The notes: a model not told the origin generated them from the sequence alone. Positions 51,111 through 61,066 are shown, numbered from the stretch's first letter. The stretch is DNA of 64,000 nucleotides from Alteraurantiacibacter hainanensis (GCF_036321025.1 NZ_JAZAPB010000001.1:372001-436000); one strand, 5' to 3'. A program made the numbers and translations.

Positions 51111-52345
51111 TGCGCTTTACGATTGGCCGACAGAAGGTCGGCGTAGCTTTCGCGCTGGGACTGCTCGTTTCTTCGACGAGCGCGCTTGCCCAGACCACTC
51201 TCGCCCCGTTGATCCAGGGGGATGATGCCGAATACGATATCGAACCGATAACGGTCGGTCCGGTGCGCGTAAGGCCGCAGGTGCTGGCCAGCGTGGCCTA
51301 TGACAACAACGTCTTCGCCAATCCCGATGGCTCGGAAGTGGAGGACGTGGAGTTCATAGTCCGGCCCGAACTGAACGCTCAGACGGGTAACGACAACATC
51401 CGGTTCGACCTTGACGCATACGGCGAATTCTCTCGCTTCGCCGATCTCAGCTCCGAGAATTCCAATTCCTACGGAGCCAGCGGCAGGTTCACCTACGGGC
51501 CCAGCGCGACCGACCAGTTGACGGTCGATGGCGGCTACGCCCGCCTGGTGGAGGATCGCGGCGACCCGGAAGCACGTGACCTGATCGCCCCAGGACCGCG
51601 CCTCATCGACACCACTTTTGCGAATGTGGGCTACAGCCGGGCCGGAGGCCGCACCCTGCTGTCCGTGACCGCCGGTTACAGGAACCTCGATGCCGTGTCG
51701 CCCCTCGATGACGATCGCGATTTCGAGACCTTTACCGGCTCGGCGACGGTCGGATACCGGGTCAGCGGCCCCGTATACGCAACGGTGACCGGCTTTGTCG
51801 CCGCGAGGGACTTCCGGCTGGAAGACACCCTCCCGGGTCTTGACCGCGACTCGGCGACCTATGGTGCGCAGCTCGGCGTCAGCTTCGTCGAAAGCGAACG
51901 GCTGAGAGGGCGAGCCCGTCTGGGCTTCTTCCGCTTCGATCCGAGCGATCCCATGGTGGACTCGCGCACCGGCCTCTCGGCAGACGTCTCGGTAATCTAC
52001 CTTCCGACCCGCAGGATCGCGGTTATCCTGGATGCGTTCAACGGCGATGTCGCAACATTTCGTGGCGGCGCCCAGGCCCGTACGGATACTCGCGTGTCGG
52101 TTACCGGGCAGTTCGAGATCAGGAACAACCTCTATGGCCGCACGGGCATAGGATGGTCGCGCAATCGCTTCATCGGCAGCGGTATCGAGGAAAGAACCAT
52201 CGCCTCGAATATCGCCCTGGAATTCCTGGCCCGCCGTCGCCTGTCGTTCATCGCCATGCTCGAAGCGGCCGACCGGTCGAGCGATGACCCGACCCAGGAG
52301 TTCGACAAGTTCCGGGCCAGCCTGGGGGCGCTCCTCCGCTTCTAG
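51110..52345 (+). CDS. Outer-membrane beta-barrel protein of the exopolysaccharide locus
   Basis: A 411-residue exported protein (signal peptide cut near SALAQ). Many alternating amphipathic strands appear, beginning VGPVRVRPQVLASVAYDNNV and ending with the terminal aromatic Phe (RASLGALLRF). This fits outer-membrane barrels that accompany Wza in sphingomonad and PEP-CTERM-type EPS loci, where they are thought to serve in secretion or surface attachment. No catalytic motif is seen. It is coupled to the Wza gene by a one-base overlap, and convergent with the glycosyltransferase at 52361 with 15 bases between. Confidence 0.85.
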   Translation: MRFTIGRQKVGVAFALGLLVSSTSALAQTTLAPLIQGDDAEYDIEPITVGPVRVRPQVLASVAYDNNVFANPDGSEVEDVEFIVRPELNAQTGNDNIRFDLDAYGEFSRFADLSSENSNSYGASGRFTYGPSATDQLTVDGGYARLVEDRGDPEARDLIAPGPRLIDTTFANVGYSRAGGRTLLSVTAGYRNLDAVSPLDDDRDFETFTGSATVGYRVSGPVYATVTGFVAARDFRLEDTLPGLDRDSATYGAQLGVSFVESERLRGRARLGFFRFDPSDPMVDSRTGLSADVSVIYLPTRRIAVILDAFNGDVATFRGGAQARTDTRVSVTGQFEIRNNLYGRTGIGWSRNRFIGSGIEERTIASNIALEFLARRRLSFIAMLEAADRSSDDPTQEFDKFRASLGALLRF

Positions 52346-52360
52346 AAGGGCGCTTTCGCC

Positions 52361-53545
52361 TTACTTCAGAAGTTCGGTGTACACCCGCCTGATCGTCTCC
52401 GCGTGGCGCGCTTCGCTGAAGCGCTCACGCGCCGAGATCGAGGCGTGTTCGACCATCTTCCGCGTCGCAGCCGGATCGTCGACGACGGCTTCGACGCCGT
52501 CGGCAAGGGCGGCTGCGTTCTCCGCCTCGACCAGCAATCCGCATTCGCCGGCCAATGCCTCCACGTTGCCGCCTGAGCGGGTCGCGACGACCGGTGTTCC
52601 GACCAGCATCGCCTCGACAAGCGTCCGGCCGAGCGGCTCGCTTACGGCTGGCACGACCAGTTGGTCACATCCTGCGATCCACTCGTGTCCCGGAGACTGG
52701 AACCCCATCAGCCGGACCGCGTCTTCCATCCCCTTGTCGCTGATGTGTTTCCGCAATCTCCGATCCCATTCGGGTATCTTCGCTTCGCCGAACATCAGGC
52801 CGTAGATCGGCCTGTCATGGCGGGATCGTAGCTCGGCGATGACGTCCACGAACAGCAACGGCCGTTTGCGCGGAACGAAGCTTCCGAAATAGCCCAGCAC
52901 CAGCGCGTTTTCGGGAAGGCCAGCCTGGTCGAGGATGCGCCGACGCGCTTCGCCGCGATCCGCCTGGATGGACGTATCGAAGGGGCTGAAGACCACCTCG
53001 GCCTTGTCGGCCGCGCTCCAAATCTGCTTCTTGGGTAGGGAGAACTGCGAGACGGTGAGGACCTTGCTGGCGGCGAGCGGCGCCAGCAATCGCAGGCCGA
53101 GAGCGTCGGGATCGGCGCGGTGGTGCCACAGGAAGCGAGCCCCCGCCAGACGTGCAGCCAGGGCCCAGACCGCGTGGGTCCGTCCGTCGTTCGAATGCAC
53201 GATGTCCACCCCTTGCTCGCGCAGAAAGCGTGCCCGAGCCGGAATGCCGGAGAACGTGCTGAAGAACTTGGCCGAATTGAACTTTTCGCCTGGCGTGAAA
53301 GGCACTGCCCTTCTGGCGGGGTCTGCGATCTGCTCAAACCCGGAAAAATGTGTCGCGATCTTGCCGTTCGGAACCTCGGGAACGATGAGAACGCGGTATC
53401 GCGCGGGATCGAGGTTGTTCAGCAGTCCGCGAAGGGAGAAGTGACTGCCCCCGATGCCGTCACCGGCGAAGGGGTAACAGATCGTGATCTGCGGGGATCG
53501 GGTCGCGCCCCGACCGGCAGACGGAAAGGTCTCGACAACGCTCAT
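52361..53545 (-). CDS. Glycosyltransferase family 4
   Basis: A 394-residue GT-B glycosyltransferase. The acceptor domain starts ITICYPFAGDGIGGSHFSLR, a glycine-rich GGxxxxL loop as in GT4 enzymes. The nucleotide domain has VLGYFGSFVPRKRPLLFVDV and the EX7E motif SEPLGRTLVEAMLVGTPVVA. A sugar nucleotide is moved to the lipid-linked repeat unit with retention; donor and linkage are unknown. It follows the sulfotransferase gene by 46 bases on the minus strand, against the direction of the surrounding genes. Confidence 0.9.
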   Translation of the reverse strand: MSVVETFPSAGRGATRSPQITICYPFAGDGIGGSHFSLRGLLNNLDPARYRVLIVPEVPNGKIATHFSGFEQIADPARRAVPFTPGEKFNSAKFFSTFSGIPARARFLREQGVDIVHSNDGRTHAVWALAARLAGARFLWHHRADPDALGLRLLAPLAASKVLTVSQFSLPKKQIWSAADKAEVVFSPFDTSIQADRGEARRRILDQAGLPENALVLGYFGSFVPRKRPLLFVDVIAELRSRHDRPIYGLMFGEAKIPEWDRRLRKHISDKGMEDAVRLMGFQSPGHEWIAGCDQLVVPAVSEPLGRTLVEAMLVGTPVVATRSGGNVEALAGECGLLVEAENAAALADGVEAVVDDPAATRKMVEHASISARERFSEARHAETIRRVYTELLK

Positions 53546-53591
53546 TCGGCGCCCGCCCCGCGAAGGAAGGCGTTGGTGATCGCGGGCAGCC

Positions 53592-54572
53592 TCATGTCAG
53601 CTCCTTGGGGATACGACTATCGCGTTCGCGCTCGCTCGTGCCCTGGCGAGGCGGGGATCCAAAATATCCGTATTTCGCAAGAAGCGGCGCCGCGAGCGCC
53701 GAAAACACGGTCTGGTCCGAGCGCGGCATCTGGGAGGTCCACCCGATATCCCTGCGCAACCTGATTTCGTTCTGCATGCGGCTGCGGTTCCCCGCGATCT
53801 GATGCTGGGGCTTGATCAGGTCCGCACCGTAGGGCGGCTGTACGTATTCCTCGCCCGCGAAATCGAGGATGGACTTCACCTTCCCTCCCGGATCGGCGAC
53901 GAAGTCCTCGTAACGAACCCGCATGCTACGCTCCCGCGGAAGGCGCAGTCGCACGATCTCCGCCCCGATATTGACCGTGAACCAGCGCACGGCGGCCTGC
54001 CAGAGCGGCTTGGGCTTCACCTCTTTCTGCAGACCGGCATCCACGGCCCGCTTGTAGGGCTTCATCATGGACCAGGCCACGCCCCGCCCGTCACGCACCA
54101 CGTGGACTACATAGAGCTCGATCCCAGGGACAGACATGAGCGCGGAAGCGCGCCCGGGCAATTTCGAGGAATCGACGATCACCGTGTCACCGGAAGCCTC
54201 GGCGATCTCCCGGAACAATGCGGCCGTCTCCTCGCGGTAGGCCCGCGCTTCCCGACCAGCGCCGAAGCGCCACAGAAGACGTCGGGGATCGAACAGCCAC
54301 TCCGATCGCGCCAGGCGCTTGCCATAGGCATCCATCGCGCCCGACTTCCTGCCTTCGAGCCAGGAATTCACCACCCGGCCCCAAAAGCCGCATTCGTCCG
54401 CCTTTTCCCGGCAGGCGCAGAACTCGCGCTCTTTCCAGACGTGGCGAGCAAGCGCCGTGATCTCGCCCGCACCGAAAACTCCGGGCTGCTGGCCAAGCGC
54501 AATATCCAACAGTGTCGTCCCGCTGCGACCGTAGCCAGCGATATAGATGACTTTCAGTTTTCCTTGCGGCAC
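53592..54572 (-). CDS. Sulfotransferase family protein
   Basis: A 326-residue PAPS-dependent sulfotransferase-like protein. The 5'-phosphosulfate loop is IYIAGYGRSGTTLLDIALG near residue 10 and the 3'-phosphate-binding block is VVHVVRDGRGVAWSMMKP near 160, both typical. A Cys-rich insert (EFCACREKADECGFW) may bind a metal or be structural. In a polysaccharide locus the natural substrate is a sugar hydroxyl of the glycan, though lipid or small-molecule sulfation is possible. It is in a minus-strand pair with the glycosyltransferase at 52361 and divergent from the polymerase gene. Confidence 0.87.
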   Translation of the reverse strand: MPQGKLKVIYIAGYGRSGTTLLDIALGQQPGVFGAGEITALARHVWKEREFCACREKADECGFWGRVVNSWLEGRKSGAMDAYGKRLARSEWLFDPRRLLWRFGAGREARAYREETAALFREIAEASGDTVIVDSSKLPGRASALMSVPGIELYVVHVVRDGRGVAWSMMKPYKRAVDAGLQKEVKPKPLWQAAVRWFTVNIGAEIVRLRLPRERSMRVRYEDFVADPGGKVKSILDFAGEEYVQPPYGADLIKPQHQIAGNRSRMQNEIRLRRDIGWTSQMPRSDQTVFSALAAPLLAKYGYFGSPPRQGTSERERDSRIPKELT

Positions 54573-54747
54573 AGCAATACTCCGCTTTCACCAAATCAAG
54601 TATTTCCCACCCGCAGCGTGTTCCATCAAGGTATCATTGGTATATCAACCCATCCAATTCCTGTGAGGTTCGAATAGCCCCAATGCGCTGCGAACTGGAC
54701 TTATACGCCGTTGTTCCGGTGCGCCGCGGCTGGCAGATATTGTCTCG

Positions 54748-56100
54748 ATGAGTGATCCCACCAACCCGCAAACCGTACCCCAGCACGGCTTCTCCGGCGG
54801 GTCGGCCTATGACGATCGCGACGAAGACGGTTTCGTGTTCGATACGATGCCGCGCGGAAAGCTTATCCTGCCGGCCAGTCCGATACTCCGATTGATCAGG
54901 GCGACCCTCATCATCGGTGTCTTCTTCTGCGGTTGGGCGCTCCTTCGCATCGGCCAGATCAACCTGACCTTGAGCGACCTCATGCTTTCGGTGGTCTTCG
55001 CCGCAATGCTTTATCGCGGCGAGATCAACATCAAACCGTTTGGCGATCTGACGTTGTTCTGGCTGCTCGGTCTTGGGGCAATGCTCCTGGGACTTCTGAT
55101 CGGAACCGTGATCAACGGCAGCGTCGATCGCTGGCTCGTCGCCGGTGCCCAGTATCTCTTCGCTTTCATGCTGATCCCGATGCTTCTCACGGGACAGCAA
55201 CATTCCCTGACACGGATGCTCCCGGCATTGTTCGTTCTGGGCATTTCGGTCTCGCAGCTCATCGGCATCTCGGCCAGCCTGCTGTTCGAACATGGGGACA
55301 CCAAGGATCTGCTCGGCTCCGGCTTCATCACCGGCAACGGCCGCTTGGGCGCGATGACGGGCGAGCCGAACCCCAACGGCGCGATGATCGCGTTCTCGAT
55401 ACCCATGCTTCTCTATTCCGTCCGCCGACGGATCATGCCTCTCGGCCTGGGCCTGCTGTGCGGCGTGCTGCTGGTCTGGGGACTTCTCGCCAGCGGCTCG
55501 TTCACGGGGTTCTCGGCAACCCTGGTCGCCCTTGCCGTCTACCTCGCCGTTTCGGGGATCGGACTCCTTATTCGCGTAGCCTTTCTCGCCGTAATCGGCG
55601 CTGCCCTGTTCCTTGCCGCGGGACTACCCCTGCCCGCCGCGTTCGAGGACCGGGTGGCGGGCGCGCTGACGACGGGCGATCTCAACGAGGCCGGAACCTT
55701 CGCAGGCCGTTCGGAGCTGATCGACGAGGCTTGGGAAATGGTCGACGACAACAGTCTCATCGGTCTCGGCGTCGACCAGTACAGGGTTATCAGCAGTCAC
55801 GGCGCGCCGGTCCACGAATTCCATCTTCTGATCTGGAACGAGGGCGGTCTTCTCGGTTTTGCCGGCGTCGTGATCCTGCTTCTGACAATGTTCGCAGCGG
55901 CTTTCTCGGCAATCTCGCGAAGTCGCTTCGAAGGGGCCATGATCTTTGCGGTCGTCGTCGTATTCAACGTCTACGCGTTCTCCGTTCCGCACATGTACTC
56001 GCGCGTGTGGATCCTGCCGGTCCTCCTTGCGATGGCCACCTACTTCGCCCGCCGCGACGTTTCTGAAGCGTCCCCCAGCCAAGCCATGCCATATAGATGA
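54748..56100 (+). CDS. Wzy-like O-antigen polymerase/ligase-family membrane protein
   Basis: A 450-residue membrane protein with about 10-12 helices. The family landmarks are the long periplasmic part with AGRSELIDEAWEMVDDNSLI and GLGVDQYR, then VHEFHLLIWNEGGLLGFAGV, the Wzy_C (O-antigen ligase/polymerase) pattern. In a Wzx/Wzy locus it most likely polymerises the flipped repeat units in the periplasm. The first 50 residues are acidic and cytoplasmic. The stop overlaps the next ATG (ATGA), coupling it to the flippase. Confidence 0.87.
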   Translation: MSDPTNPQTVPQHGFSGGSAYDDRDEDGFVFDTMPRGKLILPASPILRLIRATLIIGVFFCGWALLRIGQINLTLSDLMLSVVFAAMLYRGEINIKPFGDLTLFWLLGLGAMLLGLLIGTVINGSVDRWLVAGAQYLFAFMLIPMLLTGQQHSLTRMLPALFVLGISVSQLIGISASLLFEHGDTKDLLGSGFITGNGRLGAMTGEPNPNGAMIAFSIPMLLYSVRRRIMPLGLGLLCGVLLVWGLLASGSFTGFSATLVALAVYLAVSGIGLLIRVAFLAVIGAALFLAAGLPLPAAFEDRVAGALTTGDLNEAGTFAGRSELIDEAWEMVDDNSLIGLGVDQYRVISSHGAPVHEFHLLIWNEGGLLGFAGVVILLLTMFAAAFSAISRSRFEGAMIFAVVVVFNVYAFSVPHMYSRVWILPVLLAMATYFARRDVSEASPSQAMPYR

Positions 56101-57461
56101 CGCCCGAAGAGATCACCAGGCTGTCGCCAGCCAAGGCCGAGGGCAACATCTTCCTGTCGAGGCTCGGCAGCATCGCGCACCTCCTGACGGGAAGCTTCGC
56201 GGTTGCGGCGGTAATGGCCTTGAGCACTGTCGTCGCGGCCAGGGCCTTGGGGCCGGAGGCCTACGGGGTTCTCGCCCTCGTGCTGACCATTGGGCGCATC
56301 TGCGAGAGGTTCATCCGTTTCGAGAGCTGGCAACCTATCATTAGGTTCGGCACTCAGACCGATATCGAGGAAAATCCCGAGGCGATGGGAAGGCTGTTCC
56401 TGCTCGGCCTCCTCCTCGACATTGGCTGCGCCCTGCTCGCCGCCGCGGTGATGCTGATCGGAGGATTCTTTATCCTCCCGTATATCGGGCTCGAGCAGTC
56501 GGACTTCTACCTTCTTGCCATTTTCGCACCGGCCATCGCCCTGAACATCAGCGGCGTACCCACCGCCGCCTTGCGACTTGCGGGCCAGTTCAAGCTGCTC
56601 GCCTATTTCCAGCTGTTTTCCGCCGTCCTGCGCCTGATCATGGCGGGGATTGCCTGGGCCATGGATGCGCCGCTCCCGATCTTCCTGGCGATCTGGACCC
56701 TTGCACAGATAATCAACACCGTCGTTTTCGGCCTTCTCGCGGCCCGCGCATTCAAGAATCTGGGGATCGCCAACCCGCTGCGCGCCGAGGTGAAAGGTCT
56801 TCTCGCCCGCTTCCCGGGCTTCATGGGCTTCGCATGGTCCACCAACGCCTCGAGCGCGCTGCGCACGCTCACGCACGAGCTCGACACTCTCCTTGTCGGT
56901 GCCTTTGCCGGCCCGGTCGCGGCTGGCTCCTACCATATCGCCAAGCGGTTCGCGAAAGTTGCCCAGCAGGTCGCGGCGCATGTTCAGGCGGTCATCTATC
57001 CCGACATGTCGCGCATGTGGGCCCGCAACCGCCAAAGCGAGGTTCGTTCCATCAAGGCCAAGATCCAGCTGGGCCTTGGCGGAGTGGGGCTTGCCGCCAC
57101 TCTTGGCGTCGTAGCCGTGGGAAAACCCGGCATAGAATTCCTTTTCGGAGAGGGCTTCGACCTGGTTTACCCGCTCCTGGTCACGCAGCTCATAGCGGTC
57201 ACCTGCATCATGATCGGCGCGCCCACGCGCTCGACCATGCTGGCCATGAACCGGCCGGGAACCGTCCTGATGATCGCTGTCCTGGCCACGGTCGTATTCT
57301 TTGCGACCGCGTTCATTGCGATCCCCGAGGTCGGAGCGATCGGAGCAAACTATGCGCATATCGGGTTTGGCCTGCTCACGGTGATCCTCCTCGAGATCAC
57401 TTTCCGCATGGCCTACAAGGCGGACCAGCCGAATCCGCCCGTCCAGCCGGAGGGGACATGA
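56097..57461 (+). CDS. Wzx-like oligosaccharide flippase (MATE/MOP superfamily)
   Basis: A 454-residue membrane protein with about 12-14 helices. The N-terminal GSIAHLLTGSFAVAAVMALS, TVVAARALGPEAYGVLALVL is characteristic of Wzx/RfbX polysaccharide flippases, as is ELDTLLVGAFAGPVAAGSYH in the middle. It should move the undecaprenyl-linked repeat unit from the cytoplasmic to the periplasmic face. It is coupled to the polymerase by a four-base overlap. A 250-base gap follows before the next glycosyltransferase. Confidence 0.9.
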   Translation: MTPEEITRLSPAKAEGNIFLSRLGSIAHLLTGSFAVAAVMALSTVVAARALGPEAYGVLALVLTIGRICERFIRFESWQPIIRFGTQTDIEENPEAMGRLFLLGLLLDIGCALLAAAVMLIGGFFILPYIGLEQSDFYLLAIFAPAIALNISGVPTAALRLAGQFKLLAYFQLFSAVLRLIMAGIAWAMDAPLPIFLAIWTLAQIINTVVFGLLAARAFKNLGIANPLRAEVKGLLARFPGFMGFAWSTNASSALRTLTHELDTLLVGAFAGPVAAGSYHIAKRFAKVAQQVAAHVQAVIYPDMSRMWARNRQSEVRSIKAKIQLGLGGVGLAATLGVVAVGKPGIEFLFGEGFDLVYPLLVTQLIAVTCIMIGAPTRSTMLAMNRPGTVLMIAVLATVVFFATAFIAIPEVGAIGANYAHIGFGLLTVILLEITFRMAYKADQPNPPVQPEGT

Positions 57462-57711
57462 GCGGTGCCTTCAAGAGCGCGAATGTTTCGCGGGACCTTG
57501 GGCAGGTCCGGTTTTCGAGGATCGGCTTCCACGGCGGCTCTGATCCGCTAGACTCCTCGAGGCGGCAGCTAGCGTACGCGCCAGTGGGCGGAAGCGCCGC
57601 GCGGAAAGACAATTTCATTCAGATTCATGAGGACAACAACCGTCGGTCGCCGATTCGTCGGCCTTCCGTTTCACGTCTTCGACCAGGCGATCGTTATTCT
57701 GGGGGACAGGG

Positions 57712-58815
57712 GTGCAATCTCGCGAAACCGTCATGCATGTGGTTACGGACTTTTCGTCAGCTGAGGGAGCGCAGACCATGCTCGCGCGCCTTCTCCGCCT
57801 GTCCACCGAACAGCGTGTCGTCGTGGTTCCGCTGATCGGACTTTCCGAACGCAATCGCCAACTGGCCGACAACCCGGACGTCATCTACCACCCGCTAGGC
57901 ATGCGCTCGGCGCTCGGTCTTCCGGGTACGCTCGCGAAACTGACCTCGCTCATCCGGGCCGAGAAACCGCGCGTGATGCTGTGCTGGATGTATCACGCCA
58001 TGGCTCTTGGCGCGATTGGGGGACGCCTGACGGGGACGCCGTTCTACTGGACGGTTCGTCAGTCGCTTGAAGATCCGGCTGCCTTCACGAGAAGCACGAG
58101 GATGGCCGTTTCCACCTGCCGGGCAATGGCGCGCTGGCCGGAAGGCATCATCTACAACTCGGCCCGCTCGAAAATCCATCATCAGGATTACGGCTACGAC
58201 AACCCGAACTCGATCGTGATACCGAACGGGTTCGACCTCCCCGATGTCACGCCCCCTGCGCCGTCCGCGACTGCCAGGGTCTTCGGGATCGCCGGCCGCC
58301 TCCACCCGCAAAAAGACTATCCGACATTCTTCGCGGCCGCGGCCCGCGCCGGACGGGATCATCCTCATCTGCGCTTCTGCATTGCCGGCAAGGGAATGAC
58401 GGCGGACAATCCGGAAGTCCGGGCCCTGATGGACGCTGCCGGCGCAAGCCCGGAGCAATTCGATCTTCTCGGGGAACTCAGCGACATGGCGCCGTTCTAC
58501 CGGCGGATCGATGCACTTGTCCTGTCGTCTCGCACGGAGGGTTTTCCGAACGTCGTCGCGGAGGCGATGAGTTACGGCAAGCCTGTCGTCACCACCGATG
58601 TCGGCGATGCAGCAGACATCGTGGGAGACACCGGAATAGTCTGCCCTGCCCGCGATCCCGAAGCCCTGGCAGCGGGAATCGCCTTTTTCGCCAACGCCTC
58701 GTCCGAAACCTATTCCGAAAAGTGTCGGGCAGCGCTCCGTCGCATCGAAGACAACTATTCGCTGCCGAAGATTTACGAAACCTATCGTCGCTTCCTGGAT
58801 GGCCGGGACGGCTGA
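57712..58815 (+). CDS. Glycosyltransferase family 4
   Basis: A GT-B glycosyltransferase of 367 residues from GTG 57712, or 360 from ATG 57733 (MHVVTDFSSAEGAQTML). GGGGGA ends five bases before the GTG, so I keep the longer form, without certainty. Landmarks: RLTGTPFYWTVRQSLED in the acceptor domain, IPNGFDLPDV, VFGIAGRLHPQKDYPTFFAA and the EX7E motif SRTEGFPNVVAEAMSYGKPV. It adds one sugar of the repeat unit. It precedes the AsnB-type gene by 36 bases in the same direction. Confidence 0.9.
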   Translation: MQSRETVMHVVTDFSSAEGAQTMLARLLRLSTEQRVVVVPLIGLSERNRQLADNPDVIYHPLGMRSALGLPGTLAKLTSLIRAEKPRVMLCWMYHAMALGAIGGRLTGTPFYWTVRQSLEDPAAFTRSTRMAVSTCRAMARWPEGIIYNSARSKIHHQDYGYDNPNSIVIPNGFDLPDVTPPAPSATARVFGIAGRLHPQKDYPTFFAAAARAGRDHPHLRFCIAGKGMTADNPEVRALMDAAGASPEQFDLLGELSDMAPFYRRIDALVLSSRTEGFPNVVAEAMSYGKPVVTTDVGDAADIVGDTGIVCPARDPEALAAGIAFFANASSETYSEKCRAALRRIEDNYSLPKIYETYRRFLDGRDG

Positions 58816-58851
58816 CAGAACGACAGTTCGACAAGACCGAGGACAGACGCA

Positions 58852-60816
58852 ATGTGCGGAATTGCCGGATTCATCGACTACCGCCCCAAGGGCAAGGCCT
58901 CGGCAAGTGCCGCGCTACAGCCCATGATCGACAGCCTTGTCCATCGTGGCCCGGACGCCGACGGCGTCTGGGTGGATGACGAGGGGCGTGTTTCGCTCGG
59001 TCACCGGCGGCTCGCCATCATCGACCTTTCCGAGGCCGGCGCCCAGCCGATGAACTCTTCGAGCGGGCGATATTCGATCGTCTTCAATGGCGAGATCTTC
59101 GGATTTCTGGATACCCGCAGGAAACTCGCGGAGGCTGGCGTCGCCTTCAGGGGCCACTCCGACACCGAGGTGCTGCTCGAGGCAATCGAGCGCGAGGGCA
59201 TCGAGACGGCCATCGCCAATTCGCCGGGCATGTTCGCCCTCGCCCTCTACGATCGCAAGACACGCGAAGTCACTTTCGTCCGCGACCGGCTTGGCAAGAA
59301 GCCCCTCTATATCGGGGTCGGCAAGGACGCTCTCTTCTTCGGGTCGGAGCTGAAAGCGCTGCTCGCCCATCCGGGGTTCAGTTCGCCATCGCTCGACCAG
59401 GAGTCGCTGGGCCTCTACGTGCGCTATGGCTACGTTCCCTCGCCAAGGTCGATATTCGAGAACGTGATCAAGCTTCCGCCGGGGGCCTGCCTCACCGTCT
59501 CCGTCGATCGCGCACCGGCGTCCAGCGCGGAATTGCTGGGAATGGCGAAGACATACTGGACTGCGCATGACACGGTGGCGAGCGGGCTGAAAACCCGCAT
59601 CGCCGACGAAAGCCAAGCGCTGGAGGCGTTCGAGAGGGTTCTCGACCAGGCCATCCAGGAACGCCTGGTGTCGGACGTTCCGCTCGGCGTTTTCCTGTCC
59701 GGAGGCATCGACTCCTCCCTGATCGCGGCAAAGACCGAGGCCCTCACGCGGGAGAAGCCGAGGACGCTCACCATCCGCTTTGGCGAGGACCGCTTCAACG
59801 AGGCGGATTTTGCGGCCGATATAGCGCGACATCTCGGGACCCAGCACCTTGAACTGACGCTCACTCCGCAGGCGGCGCTCGATGCCGTTCAGGAGATGCC
59901 CGATGTCTTCGACGAGCCTCTTGCCGACCCCTCCCAGCTTCCCACGCTTCTGGTCTCCCGCCTGGCGCGAGAGCACGTGACCGTGGTCCTTTCGGGCGAC
60001 GGCGGAGACGAAATTCTCGGCGGCTATGGACGTTACGCCATGATGCTGAAGATGGAGCGGCTGGCCCGGCGCGTGCCATCATTCCTGCCGAAACTCGCGA
60101 ATGCCGCACCCACCGCCCTTCTCGACGGAGGATTGCGCCTTGCCGGCCGCGCTCTGCCGCAAGGCATGCGCGAACAGGTGTCGGGCGACCGGATCGGCAA
60201 GCTGGCCGAGATCCTGCGACATGGCAGCTTCCGCGAACGCTATCGCGAATTCATATCCCAGTGGCATCCAGATGACCTCCTGAAAGCGGATTTCGAAGAA
60301 GCCGGCTGCGCCTACGGAAGCGCAGAAGTGCCCGCGGGTTTGGACCACCTGGCCACGCTGATGTATCTCGACACCGTCGCATACCTGCCGGACGACGTGC
60401 TGGTGAAGGTAGACCGGGCCTCGATGGCATCGAGCCTGGAAGTCCGCTCCCCGCTGCTCGATCACCGGGTTCTCGCGATGGCCTGGCGTATGCCCGAGCC
60501 ACTCCGCGTTTCGAGCGACGGGGTGGGCAAGATCGCGCTTCGCCGGATACTGGAGAAATACGTTCCAAGGGAACTGTTCGACCGGCCCAAGCAGGGATTT
60601 TCCGTTCCGATCAACGACTGGCTGCGAGGTCCGCTACGCGAGTTCGCCGGCGACATGCTGTCGTCGGATCGTATCTCGAAAGCCGGCCTTTTCGACCATC
60701 GCCTGGTCGATCGCCGGTGGTCGGAACATCAGTCCGGACAGCGCAATTGGGGCCAGCATCTGTGGACGCTGATCATGTTCGAGATGTGGAGGGACCGGTG
60801 GGGCGTCGGTTCCTAG
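58852..60816 (+). CDS. Asparagine-synthase-type amidotransferase (AsnB family)
   Basis: A 654-residue glutamine-hydrolysing amidotransferase. The glutaminase domain starts with the nucleophile Cys2 in MCGIAGFIDY, with HRGPDADGVW and FNGEIFGFLDTRRKL. The ATP-binding synthase domain has VPLGVFLSGGIDSSLIAAKT and a later KQGFSVPINDWLRGPLREF. AsnB-like proteins in surface-glycan loci (WbpS-like and exosortase-associated forms) are thought to amidate a sugar carboxylate or a lipid-linked intermediate rather than make asparagine. True Asn synthesis cannot be excluded from the sequence. Flanked by a glycosyltransferase and the BY-kinase, it is clearly part of this locus. Confidence 0.92.
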   Translation: MCGIAGFIDYRPKGKASASAALQPMIDSLVHRGPDADGVWVDDEGRVSLGHRRLAIIDLSEAGAQPMNSSSGRYSIVFNGEIFGFLDTRRKLAEAGVAFRGHSDTEVLLEAIEREGIETAIANSPGMFALALYDRKTREVTFVRDRLGKKPLYIGVGKDALFFGSELKALLAHPGFSSPSLDQESLGLYVRYGYVPSPRSIFENVIKLPPGACLTVSVDRAPASSAELLGMAKTYWTAHDTVASGLKTRIADESQALEAFERVLDQAIQERLVSDVPLGVFLSGGIDSSLIAAKTEALTREKPRTLTIRFGEDRFNEADFAADIARHLGTQHLELTLTPQAALDAVQEMPDVFDEPLADPSQLPTLLVSRLAREHVTVVLSGDGGDEILGGYGRYAMMLKMERLARRVPSFLPKLANAAPTALLDGGLRLAGRALPQGMREQVSGDRIGKLAEILRHGSFRERYREFISQWHPDDLLKADFEEAGCAYGSAEVPAGLDHLATLMYLDTVAYLPDDVLVKVDRASMASSLEVRSPLLDHRVLAMAWRMPEPLRVSSDGVGKIALRRILEKYVPRELFDRPKQGFSVPINDWLRGPLREFAGDMLSSDRISKAGLFDHRLVDRRWSEHQSGQRNWGQHLWTLIMFEMWRDRWGVGS

Positions 60817-61066
60817 TTCCACCGATCCGACGGGCGAGGAATTGAATGAATCGAGCGCCGGACGGTTTGAAAAGTTCAGCGCAAGAAAGCAGTTAGGCGG
60901 GCGAAGTCGCGGTTTCGGCGACACGAACATCCACCAAAGGGGTTAGTCGAAAGAGCACCCTACACCCCGCAATAGCATCTACCGCGTGCCCCCCTTCTCC
61001 TATAACCTCTTTGCTATTGTAGTAGAGAACCAGTGACCCGCTTGACAGCCGGCAAGGGAGAATACC

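Noticed and set aside
57458..57835. 125-codon frame overlapping the flippase stop (MSGAFKSANVSRD...)
   Set aside because: It is Arg/Ser-rich with no recognisable fold, runs 124 bases into the well-supported glycosyltransferase, and looks like an out-of-frame read of GC-rich DNA.
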